Shown here: positions 1 through 5,011 of the stretch, in pieces
Layout: every line of letters starts with the position of its first letter
Numbering within the stretch: position 1 is the stretch's first letter
Source of the DNA: a virus
Virus record (IMG/VR): IMGVR_UViG_3300022911_000009
Span: 1-41,852 of that record
Length of the DNA: 41,852 nucleotides
Direction: 5' to 3' (one strand)
The notes under the pieces: generated by a model
Told to the model about the DNA's origin: nothing
Database searches by the model: none
What the model saw: the letters and a program-made list of their open reading frames with translations, nothing else
Program-made: the position numbers and the translations under genes

Positions 1-190
1 TGCAAACTCAGGCGGCGGCGGTGGCGGCGGCGGGCACTATTTCGGAGGGTTCGGCGGCGGCGCGGGCGGCAACGGCATCGTTGTGATCCGCTACGCCGGG
101 CCGCCGAGGGCGACCGGCGGCGCGATCTCGGAGAGCGGCGGCAACACCTACCACACCTTCACCGGCACCGGGAACTTGAACTTCGGATGA
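1..190 (+). CDS. Glycine-rich tail protein, C-terminal part (5'-truncated by window edge)
   Basis: Reading from base 2, an open frame of 62 codons runs to a TGA at 188-190. It begins with a run of seven glycines, continues with Gly/Phe/Tyr-rich sequence and the motif GNGIVVIRYAG, and ends GTGNLNFG. Poly-glycine followed by G-I-V-V-I-R-Y is typical of the C-terminal half of glycine-rich phage tail or adhesin proteins, in which glycine helices pack into a sandwich. No start codon is present, so the gene begins outside the window. The gene that starts at 41603 has the matching N-terminal half, and I infer that both are one gene split by the window edges. It would sit at the distal end of the virion and contact the host surface. 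The stop overlaps the ATG of the lipoprotein gene at 187. Confidence 0.75.
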   Translation, partial: ANSGGGGGGGGHYFGGFGGGAGGNGIVVIRYAGPPRATGGAISESGGNTYHTFTGTGNLNFG

Positions 191-387
191 GCAAAGCCCT
201 CGCCATTGGTGCGCTGCTGGCCCTCGCAGGCTGCGCGCAGCAACGCATCGGCATCGAGCTCTACGACCCCAACGTCTACACCCGCGCCGAGGCCGACGCG
301 ATCGCCGCCGAGCTACAGTGCAAGAACACCGCCAGGACTCCGGTGCAGCTCGGGCGCTGCATCGGCAATAGACGGGGGCCGCCGTGA
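187..387 (+). CDS. Small lipoprotein, possible outer spanin or exclusion lipoprotein
   Basis: This 66-residue protein has an N-terminal hydrophobic stretch (residues about 3-14) ending in the lipobox L-A-G-C at residues 13-16. It is therefore predicted to be lipid-modified on Cys16 and anchored in the envelope. The mature part is hydrophilic and contains two further cysteines. The ATG overlaps the stop of the glycine-rich tail gene (ATGA), so translation is probably coupled. It is the last gene before the terminator at 444-483 and therefore the distal gene of the late operon. Small late lipoproteins are often outer-membrane spanin subunits (Rz1-like) or superinfection-exclusion proteins. It lacks the proline-rich character of many Rz1 proteins and no partner i-spanin is obvious, so the role is open. 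Confidence 0.8.
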   Translation: MSKALAIGALLALAGCAQQRIGIELYDPNVYTRAEADAIAAELQCKNTARTPVQLGRCIGNRRGPP

Positions 388-443
388 GGGGGTATAGTTC
401 GCCTGCTCCGGGTGTGATGACCTGAGCGTTGTGGATGGTGCAA

Positions 444-483
444 GCGCCCGCGGCCTTATCAGGGGGCCGCGGGTGTCTTTTTT
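444..483 (+). terminator. Strong intrinsic terminator ending the late operon
   Basis: The arm GCGCCCGCGGCC (444-455) pairs with GGCCGCGGGTGT (465-476), including two G-U pairs, and is followed by C and six T (478-483). It lies 57 bases after the lipoprotein stop and only a few bases before the convergent stop of the PEP-CTERM gene at 492. It thus separates the rightward late operon from the leftward small-gene block. Between the lipoprotein and this hairpin I see no gene. Confidence 0.9.
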
Positions 484-491
484 GTTTGGCG

Positions 492-1145
492 TTAAGCCAG
501 TCGGAGTGCAGTCGCGCCGTTCTGCTTGCGACGCATCGCCAGGCCGCCGATGCCGGCGAACCCGATGATGAACATCAGCCAGGTAGAAAGTTCCGGTACG
601 GCCGCGACAACCGGCGTCACGTCGATGCGGAAATGCTCGAAATCGGTGATGAGGCCGCCGGAGGACAGCCGCATGTCGATGTCCCAGATCGTCTCACCGT
701 TGATGGCCTGAAAATCAAAACCGTTCTGCCCATTCTTGAGGGTGCGAACGAAATTGAAGTTCTCAAAGCCACCATCCGCTTCCCGCGCCGTAACGTGGAA
801 CAGGATGGTGCCCTCGCCCTTCAGCGAGAAGATCTCGCGGGTGATGCCGAGCTGGGTGGTGTCGAGGGCGTCAAAGACGCGGATCTGGAGATCGCCGGTG
901 CCGCCGATCTTGATGTCATTGCCGGTGCCAGACCCGGTGAAAGACCCGGAGAGAGAACGATCGAGGAAACGCACCACCTCGTCGTTCTGGCCGTTGAGCC
1001 TGCCGAGGATCAGATTACCCCCGACAGCCCCGGTGAAGACAACGTTGTTGCCGGTGCCGCCCAGACTGTCTCTTAGAATGATATCGGCGCTGGCGGGTGT
1101 CACCGCCGCTAACGCAAGTAAGGCAGTTAACAAAAGTTTTCTCAT
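492..1145 (-). CDS. Secreted PEP-CTERM (exosortase-sorted) protein carried by the phage
   Basis: The protein has 217 residues. Residues 1-20 form a clear signal peptide (basic start, leucine/alanine core, A-S-A before Asp21). Residues 21-180 are Gly/Asn/Thr-rich and look like a beta-sandwich of the kind found in exported proteins. Residues 183-189 read VPELSTW, followed by a hydrophobic segment (189-204) and the basic cluster RRK (205-207). That tripartite tail is a PEP-CTERM sorting signal of the PExxW type, recognised in bacteria by the membrane protease EpsH/exosortase. The third residue is Leu where the consensus is Pro. An AGGAG Shine-Dalgarno lies 7 bases before the ATG. It is the last gene of the leftward block, 47 bases downstream of a zinc-ribbon gene. 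No exosortase is encoded here, so a host enzyme would have to process it. This looks like a host-derived accessory (moron) gene. Confidence 0.85.
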   Translation of the reverse strand: MRKLLLTALLALAAVTPASADIILRDSLGGTGNNVVFTGAVGGNLILGRLNGQNDEVVRFLDRSLSGSFTGSGTGNDIKIGGTGDLQIRVFDALDTTQLGITREIFSLKGEGTILFHVTAREADGGFENFNFVRTLKNGQNGFDFQAINGETIWDIDMRLSSGGLITDFEHFRIDVTPVVAAVPELSTWLMFIIGFAGIGGLAMRRKQNGATALRLA

Positions 1146-1192
1146 GGTAATCTCCTAGCTAGGGAACGATGCGGGTGCATCGCGGAGGGCAA

Positions 1193-1357
1193 CTACGTTG
1201 CCTTCGGCGGCGCATCCTTCAGTCGCTTCAGCATCTCCTCGATACACTGGACCTCGTGCGCGGTCAGCTCCTTGTCGGACTGCGCCATCTGCTCGGCACC
1301 GCAGACGGAGCAATAACGCCGGTGGACGCCGATCGGCAGCATGCGGCGGATGTTCAT
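1193..1357 (-). CDS. 54-residue putative zinc-binding protein
   Basis: The start is chosen at the ATG at 1357-1355 because it overlaps the stop of the upstream gene (ATGA), as do the neighbouring junctions. A longer frame exists but would bury it in the preceding gene. The protein contains Y-C-S-V-C-G-A-E (Cys16, Cys19) and H-E-V-Q-C (His34, Cys38), a plausible four-ligand zinc site, and then a basic amphipathic helix. Small zinc-binding proteins in phage early regions often bind DNA or host proteins, but no specific family is recognised. It is the distal member of the overlapping chain. A 47-base gap containing a small hairpin and a Shine-Dalgarno separates it from the PEP-CTERM gene. Confidence 0.75.
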   Translation of the reverse strand: MNIRRMLPIGVHRRYCSVCGAEQMAQSDKELTAHEVQCIEEMLKRLKDAPPKAT

Positions 1358-1638
1358 TTTGCTGTCCCCGGGGCGAGGGCGGTGCGGGCGATCTTGCCGG
1401 GCATCGGCCTGTCGTAGCCGCTCTCCTTGGTCCACTCATCCTCAGAGAAATCGTCCGCGAACTCGCCGCATGGTTCATCACCCAGCATGACTATCGCGTG
1501 GTAGGTTTCCGGGTTTGCGTAGAACTCCAGCGCCGCCTCCAGCGCCTCGATGCGGGCGGCGGCTGCGTTGCGCATCCAACGCGCATCTTCAAGGTCAATC
1601 GGCATCCAGTGGCGCAGTCGCTCGACAATGTCGCTCAT
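1354..1638 (-). CDS. Small coiled-coil-module protein (94 aa), paralog in overlapping array
   Basis: The protein begins MSDIVERLR, has the shared module RIEALEAAL at residues 29-37, and ends with a degenerate form of the array tail (ARTALAPGTAK). The module is a short amphipathic, heptad-like helix expected to form a coiled coil. The middle (residues about 40-80) is acidic and unlike the paralogs, and includes Cys57. The start overlaps the upstream stop (ATGA) and the stop overlaps the downstream start (ATGA). Many Rhizobiales phages and prophages carry small MSDxVxRLR...RIExL proteins of unknown role in early regions. Function is unknown; oligomerisation through the helix is inferred. Confidence 0.8.
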   Translation of the reverse strand: MSDIVERLRHWMPIDLEDARWMRNAAAARIEALEAALEFYANPETYHAIVMLGDEPCGEFADDFSEDEWTKESGYDRPMPGKIARTALAPGTAK

Positions 1639-1859
1639 TTGTCCTGCTCCGGTGCGAGTGCGGCACGGGCGATGCCAATCAGAGCGTCATATGCGCCCTC
1701 GACATCGAGTTCTTCCTTGTCCATTTCTCTGGTTGTCATCTGCCTAGCTATATCCCGCAGCGCCGCCTCCAGCGCCTCGATGCGGTCGGCGGCTTCGTTG
1801 ATGGTTGCTCTTGACAGCCGTGTGTCGCCAAGCCGCAGGCGATTAACAAGGTCGCTCAC
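1635..1859 (-). CDS. Small coiled-coil-module protein (74 aa), paralog in overlapping array
   Basis: It starts at GTG 1859-1857, which overlaps the upstream stop (GTGA). The sequence is MSDLVNRLR, then an alanine-rich turn, AADRIEALEAALR (residues about 23-35), an acidic variable stretch, and the tail IGIARAALAPEQDK. Head, helix and tail closely match the neighbouring paralogs while the intervening segments differ. The identical coiled-coil DNA and the near-identical tail DNA point to duplication or recombination within the array. No enzymatic motif is present. Confidence 0.85.
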   Translation of the reverse strand: MSDLVNRLRLGDTRLSRATINEAADRIEALEAALRDIARQMTTREMDKEELDVEGAYDALIGIARAALAPEQDK

Positions 1860-2068
1860 TTAGCTTGCTCCGGTGCGAGTGCGGCGCGGGCGATGTCTTG
1901 TACGGCAACCCAGTTGCGACCCCCCGCCATGGACCGCGTGTAAATCTCCCGCAGCGCCGCCTCCAGCGCCTCGATGCGGTCGGCGGCTTCTCCATAGAGA
2001 GGATTAAAATGGCTCCCAACTCGTTTGTGGTCGGCCATGTCTCGAAGTCGTTCCATAAGGGCGCTCAT
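1856..2068 (-). CDS. Small coiled-coil-module protein (70 aa), paralog in overlapping array
   Basis: I place the start at the ATG 2068-2066 (MSALMERLR), because it overlaps the stop of the tryptophan-rich ORF upstream (ATGA) and aligns with the MSDxVxRLR start of the paralogs. A longer frame to 2110 is possible but runs through another gene. It has AADRIEALEAALR in the middle and the tail DIARAALAPEQAK. The junction with the next gene is GTGA. The function is unknown. Confidence 0.8.
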   Translation of the reverse strand: MSALMERLRDMADHKRVGSHFNPLYGEAADRIEALEAALREIYTRSMAGGRNWVAVQDIARAALAPEQAK

Positions 2069-2193
2069 TTGTCCTGCTCCCAACGATAGGCCGCCCACAA
2101 TTGATGGCATGCCAGATTACGACTATCGACCAGAAGCCAACTGACATGGGTTTGCCAATTGTAAAACAGTCTGCGGTTCCACCAGCTTTTCAT
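2065..2193 (-). CDS. 42-residue tryptophan-rich peptide inside the overlapping array
   Basis: The ATG at 2193-2191 overlaps the stop of the upstream gene (ATGA), and its TGA at 2067-2065 overlaps the next ATG. The frame is therefore locked into the chain at both ends. The product begins MKSWWNRRLFYNW, contains six tryptophans in 42 residues, and ends WEQDK. The last codons (EQDK plus stop) are the same as the C-terminal module of the neighbouring coiled-coil proteins, while the rest is unrelated. The basic, aromatic, amphipathic composition suggests membrane or nucleic-acid interaction, but this is inference only. It is short enough to be missed by most gene callers. Confidence 0.65.
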   Translation of the reverse strand: MKSWWNRRLFYNWQTHVSWLLVDSRNLACHQLWAAYRWEQDK

Positions 2194-2471
2194 TTGTCCT
2201 GCTCCGGTGCGAGTGCGGCGTAAGCCTCTCTCGCGCGGTTTAAATATCCTTCCTCGCTAAGGAAGTCGGCAGCCTCCTGCAACGCTGCCTCCAGCGCCTC
2301 GATGCGGTCGCCACGCCCACGCCAATCATCGGCAGCATCCCGCAGCGCCGCCTCCAGCGCCTCGATGCGGGCGCGAGCGAGGGATGTTGCTTCTCTGTAA
2401 ATATCGCCAGCCTCCCGCAGCGCCGCCTCCAGCGCCTCGATGCGGGATTGTAGAAATGCCTCGTCGCTCAC
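2190..2471 (-). CDS. Triple coiled-coil-module protein (93 aa), paralog in overlapping array
   Basis: It starts at GTG 2471-2469, overlapping the upstream stop (GTGA). It contains three RIEALEAAL modules (beginning at about residues 10, 35 and 58), separated by short alanine/acidic linkers such as REAGDIYREATSLAR, and ends AYAALAPEQDK. It is therefore a multi-helix version of the single-module neighbours and predicted to be almost entirely helical. Its stop overlaps the start of the tryptophan-rich peptide. Function unknown. Confidence 0.8.
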   Translation of the reverse strand: MSDEAFLQSRIEALEAALREAGDIYREATSLARARIEALEAALRDAADDWRGRGDRIEALEAALQEAADFLSEEGYLNRAREAYAALAPEQDK

Positions 2472-2668
2472 GTCAGCACCTTCTTGAGCATCTGGTCGGA
2501 GGCGGCGCAGGTCTTATCGATCCAGGCCCGCGCCTCCTTAAAATCGTCGGCCAGGCACAGCGGGCCGATGTCGCCATCGAACACGGCGACCATCGAGTAG
2601 ATATTTCCGTTGCGGGGATCGAACGCCATGCCGATCTCCAGCGAGTAACCGCGGTGCTTGACCTTCAT
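2468..2668 (-). CDS. Hypothetical 66-residue protein
   Basis: The ATG at 2668-2666 overlaps the stop of a 25-residue membrane peptide (ATGA), and the stop overlaps the GTG of the next gene (GTGA). The protein starts MKVKHRGYSLEIGMAFD and alternates beta-like and helical sequence. Residues 42-52 (DFKEARAWIDK) form an amphipathic helix. It resembles in style small phage proteins with a beta hairpin followed by a helix, but I do not recognise a family. The overlap on both sides is the main evidence that it is translated as part of the chain. Confidence 0.75.
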   Translation of the reverse strand: MKVKHRGYSLEIGMAFDPRNGNIYSMVAVFDGDIGPLCLADDFKEARAWIDKTCAASDQMLKKVLT

Positions 2669-2742
2669 GACAACGGATCCCAGAGACAGAGTGAAATCAC
2701 GGCGAGCATGCCCACGGTGAGGAAGGCGGCAATGTACTCCAT
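2665..2742 (-). CDS. 25-residue single-pass membrane peptide
   Basis: An ATG at 2742-2740 opens a frame of 25 codons: MEYIAAFLTVGMLAVIS, then LCLWDPLS. Residues 4-20 are continuously hydrophobic, enough for one membrane helix. The TGA overlaps the ATG of the 66-residue gene (ATGA), the same coupling used throughout the array. It begins 12 bases after the stop of the upstream GTG-started gene. The product could be a small membrane regulator or toxin-like peptide. No homolog is recognised, and support rests on the overlap and the hydrophobic pattern. Confidence 0.55.
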   Translation of the reverse strand: MEYIAAFLTVGMLAVISLCLWDPLS

Positions 2743-2754
2743 TATCGTGCCCCC

Positions 2755-2979
2755 TCAGTCAGGGAACTCGAGGAAGCCAACGGGTGCCATGGCGCGGTTG
2801 ACGGCGTCGACCAGGCGGTTGGCCAGATCCTGGTCGCCCAGCAGGATGACGATCTCGGTGTCTTCGCCGCGGCTGCTGGCGCAGTGCAGGGTCACCGGCG
2901 CGCCCAGGCTAGACTTAGAGCGGGCGGCAATGCGGTAGATGTTGTGGAGGGTGATGGTGGTGGACGGGATGGTTGCCAC
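2755..2979 (-). CDS. Hypothetical 74-residue protein, first gene of the small-gene block
   Basis: I choose the GTG at 2979-2977 because a GGAG lies about nine bases upstream and the following codons (GTG GCA ACC) match the start of another small phage gene at 13544 (GTG GCT ACC). A longer frame to 3225 would run back through the regulatory region and the HTH gene, which is unlikely. The protein has a beta-rich N-terminal half and ends with DQDLANRLVDAVNRAMAP, an amphipathic helix. No family is recognised. It lies just downstream of the divergent control region at 2980-3066. Confidence 0.7.
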   Translation of the reverse strand: MATIPSTTITLHNIYRIAARSKSSLGAPVTLHCASSRGEDTEIVILLGDQDLANRLVDAVNRAMAPVGFLEFPD

Positions 2980-3009
2980 GGTTCGGCTCCAGTGTGATGA
3001 GGGCGCGCC

Positions 3010-3038
3010 AGGATAATCCAGCGCCGGCACCTTTACAA
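3010..3038 (-). promoter_or_regulatory. Candidate sigma70-type promoter for the leftward small-gene block
   Basis: On the minus strand TTGTAA (3038-3033) is followed after 17 bases by TATCCT (3015-3010), a fair match to -35/-10 elements. The start site would fall near 3003, about 25 bases before the GTG at 2979. The -35 element overlaps an AATGG half-site of the neighbouring inverted-repeat cluster. Confidence 0.4.
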
Positions 3039-3065
3039 TGGCCCAGGAACCATTAAGAAATGGTT
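3037..3065. promoter_or_regulatory. Inverted-repeat operator candidate before the HTH-like gene
   Basis: AACCATT (3048-3054) and AATGGTT (3059-3065) form a perfect 7-bp inverted repeat with the spacer AAGA, ending one base before the ATG at 3067. A further AATGG lies at 3037-3041, giving three half-sites with regular spacing. The position, in a divergent intergenic region directly at the start of a putative DNA-binding protein, suggests autoregulation and control of the leftward promoter at 3010-3038. It could also form a small hairpin hiding the translation start. Confidence 0.5.
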
Positions 3066-3066
3066 C

Positions 3067-3285
3067 ATGGCAAAGAAAATACACCCCACCGTCCGCGCCC
3101 TGCTCGACGAGATCGAAGAATACCGCGCCAGGGCCGGCATCGATAAAACCAATTTCGGCCTTGCTGTCATCAACGACGGCCACTTCATCCGCCGCATGGA
3201 GGCCGGCCGGGTGCCGAAACTCCACACCATCGACCGGGTCAGGGCCTATATCGCGGCCCGATCTAAAGCGGTTCGACGCGCCTGA
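3067..3285 (+). CDS. Small HTH-like transcriptional regulator
   Basis: The 72-residue protein starts MAKKIHPTVRALLDEIEEYR and continues with FGLAVINDGHFIRRMEAGRVPKL and HTIDRVRAYIAARSK. The order helix, turn, N-D-x-x-F-I-x-x-x-x-x-G-R-x-P, helix matches a small XRE-like DNA-binding family common in alphaproteobacterial phages and prophages, where residues near 35-50 would be the recognition region. It is the only rightward gene between 388 and 9346. It is divergent from the small-gene block and convergent with the helicase gene, overlapping that gene's end by 23 bases. A perfect inverted repeat abuts its ATG, and no strong Shine-Dalgarno is seen. A repressor or Cro-like role is likely; targets are inferred. 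Confidence 0.7.
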   Translation: MAKKIHPTVRALLDEIEEYRARAGIDKTNFGLAVINDGHFIRRMEAGRVPKLHTIDRVRAYIAARSKAVRRA

Positions 3286-4663
3286 GCGCCTCGGCGTCGC
3301 GCAGGTATTTCTCGAAGGCCTGCTGCGCCGTCATCTTGTAATGGACGCGGTCCAATTTCATTTGGTCGACTGTGTCGGAAGCCGAACAGACACGCACCAT
3401 AACTGGTTTAGACTGGCCGGAACGATAGAGGCGAGCGATCGTTTGCTCCCACAATTCCGGCGACCATGTCGGCGACATCCACGCCATGTCGGCCCCGCCA
3501 TGTTGCAGATTGAGCCCATGGCCGCCGGAAGCCGGGTGCATCACCAGGAACGGCAGCTTGCCTGCATTCCAATTGCGGATGATGCCCTCGTTACGACTGT
3601 CGATCACGCCGGGGCCAAGGTACGGCACGTTGTCGCCGAGTAGCTTGCGGATGGCGCGCAGATCCTCGCGAAACTCATAGATCAGGATGGTCGGCCCCGA
3701 GGCCTCCGTAATGATGTCTTGCAGCCACTGGATTTTTTCATCGTGAATAATGACCGGCTCGACGCGCGCGCCCTCCTCCTCCGCATAGAGAAAGCCATTG
3801 GCGATTTGCGCCAGCTTTCCGGTGGCGACGGCCGCGGATGCAGCGACTACCCGACCGACCGCGAGATGCTTTTCCATCTCCTGGTAGGCGTTGCGGGCGC
3901 TTGTCGGCAGCTGGACCCGGTCGATGATGATCGACAGCTCCGGCAGCTGCGGCAGCTCGTCGTCGGCCAGGGTGACGATGTGGGGCGCGATGTCGGCGTT
4001 TAGCTTCGCCTCCGCCTCCGGCAGCGGCTTCCACTCGTAGCCCCACTGGTCGGCCGGGTAGAAGTATTGCTTCTGCCAGGCGTAGAACGATTTGCCCCAC
4101 AGCTTGCCGCGCGTCACGATGCGGGCCGGCATGAACAGGTCCATCGCGGAGTTCGGCCGCAGCGTGCCGGTGAGGCCCCACACCATCTTCCACTGCGACG
4201 CAATCTTGGCGAGATCCTTGGCCCGCACGCCGGTGGGGTCGCGCAGTTTCGACACCTCGTCGATCACCAGCAAATCAAACAGCGGGTGCTCGTTCGGCAT
4301 CTTCTTGAGGTGGTCGACCAGCCACTGCACCAGGTCGATGCCGATGATGGTCATCTGGTAATTAGGCGCGTCGAGCAACTGCACCAGGCGCTGCGCCGGC
4401 GTGCCGGCCAGCAGCTGATAGGTCAGGCCCTCGGTGTGCGCCCATGCCGCAATTTCGTCGGGCCACACCGAGCGCGCCACCCGCTTCGGGGCCACCACCA
4501 GCGCGTGGCGGATGTACTGGTCGAACAGTAGCTCCTCGATCGCGGTCAGCGCCGAGATGGTCTTGCCGCCACCTGGGCGCACCACGCAGAGCGCCTCGTC
4601 ATTGGCGTACAAATGATCGGCGATGCGGTTCTGGTAGCCGCGCAGGTCTGCTTTCTGTCGCAT
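3263..4663 (-). CDS. SNF2-type DEAD-box DNA helicase
   Basis: The 466-residue protein carries the superfamily 2 helicase motifs in order. Walker A is RPGGGKT (Lys34). VVAPKRVARSVWPDE is motif Ia. VIDEVSKL, near residue 135, is the Walker B/DExx box. LTGTLRPNS is motif III, SGGHGLNLQ is motif V and QTIARLYRSGQ is motif VI. The length and the W-x-x-E-I start of the second half fit phage SNF2-like helicases that translocate on double-stranded DNA. The ATG follows the upstream stop directly, with no spacer, so it belongs to the leftward replication operon after the polymerase. It likely unwinds or remodels DNA during phage replication or recombination. Family assignment is firm; the exact role is not. 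Confidence 0.92.
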   Translation of the reverse strand: MRQKADLRGYQNRIADHLYANDEALCVVRPGGGKTISALTAIEELLFDQYIRHALVVAPKRVARSVWPDEIAAWAHTEGLTYQLLAGTPAQRLVQLLDAPNYQMTIIGIDLVQWLVDHLKKMPNEHPLFDLLVIDEVSKLRDPTGVRAKDLAKIASQWKMVWGLTGTLRPNSAMDLFMPARIVTRGKLWGKSFYAWQKQYFYPADQWGYEWKPLPEAEAKLNADIAPHIVTLADDELPQLPELSIIIDRVQLPTSARNAYQEMEKHLAVGRVVAASAAVATGKLAQIANGFLYAEEEGARVEPVIIHDEKIQWLQDIITEASGPTILIYEFREDLRAIRKLLGDNVPYLGPGVIDSRNEGIIRNWNAGKLPFLVMHPASGGHGLNLQHGGADMAWMSPTWSPELWEQTIARLYRSGQSKPVMVRVCSASDTVDQMKLDRVHYKMTAQQAFEKYLRDAEALRRVEPL

Positions 4664-5011
4664 CTACTTGCCCTCGTAAATTAGGCTATCCCACACAGTG
4701 CGCGGGCTGGCGTGCAGTGACCTACGGCGCGACGGCAGCGCCGGCAGGTTGGCCTTCTTGCACAGGCCCTCCTTGGCGGCGATGTTCATCACCGGCCCCA
4801 TGGCGCGGTGCTCGTGAGTGCCGGGCCGCAGCTCCTCCGGCACCGCATAGTACAGATCGTAGACGTCGTCGGAGGTGAATTGCCGACGCTCGCGGGCGAC
4901 GTCCCAGACCAGGTCAACCATGAAATCGATCCACCCTTGGTTGGCGTTGGCCTCGACCTGGTCCATCGCCAACCGCTTGGCCTTCTCGGCCTCGCTTTCG
5001 TTGTCGCTCAT
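4664..5011 (-). CDS. Putative winged-helix-like DNA-binding protein of the replication operon
   Basis: The start is the ATG at 5011-5009 (MSDNESEAEKAKRLA), which overlaps the polymerase stop (ATGA). The 115-residue protein has an acidic helical start, then FTSDDVYDLYYAVPEEL, RAMGPVMNIAAKEGLCKKA, and a C-terminal RRRSLHASPRTVWDSLIYEG. F-T-S-D-D-V followed by a helix containing R-A-x-G-x-V, and a basic end with H-A-x-P-x-x-V-W-x-S-L, is seen in small phage proteins annotated as helix-turn-helix DNA-binding. It probably binds DNA and may assist the helicase or polymerase encoded on either side. The longer frame to 5089 lies wholly inside the polymerase gene and is rejected. Confidence 0.75.
   Translation of the reverse strand: MSDNESEAEKAKRLAMDQVEANANQGWIDFMVDLVWDVARERRQFTSDDVYDLYYAVPEELRPGTHEHRAMGPVMNIAAKEGLCKKANLPALPSRRRSLHASPRTVWDSLIYEGK

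Larger units (their letters stand above)
1528..2445 (-). repeat. Six copies of a 28-nt coding repeat (coiled-coil module)
   Basis: On the plus strand the 28-nt unit starting CAGCGCCGCCTCCAGC and ending GATGCGG occurs at 1528-1555, 1758-1785, 1952-1979, 2280-2307, 2343-2370 and 2418-2445. Five copies are identical and the fourth differs at two positions. Read on the minus strand, each copy encodes RIEALEAAL in frame, in four different genes. A second shared block encodes the tail APEQ(D/A)K plus the stop/start overlap near 1635-1663, 1856-1884 and 2190-2219, with a shortened copy at 2065-2081. Confidence 0.9.

Noticed and set aside
1528-2445. CRISPR array suggested by repeated 28-nt units
   Set aside because: Units are spaced irregularly (distances of 63 to 328 bases between starts), lie in frame inside coding genes and encode a conserved helix; there are no cas genes.
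3033-3230. Minus-strand ORFs and the long version of the 2755 gene reaching 3225
   Set aside because: They read through the divergent promoter/operator region and the HTH-like gene; the GTG at 2979 has a better ribosome site.
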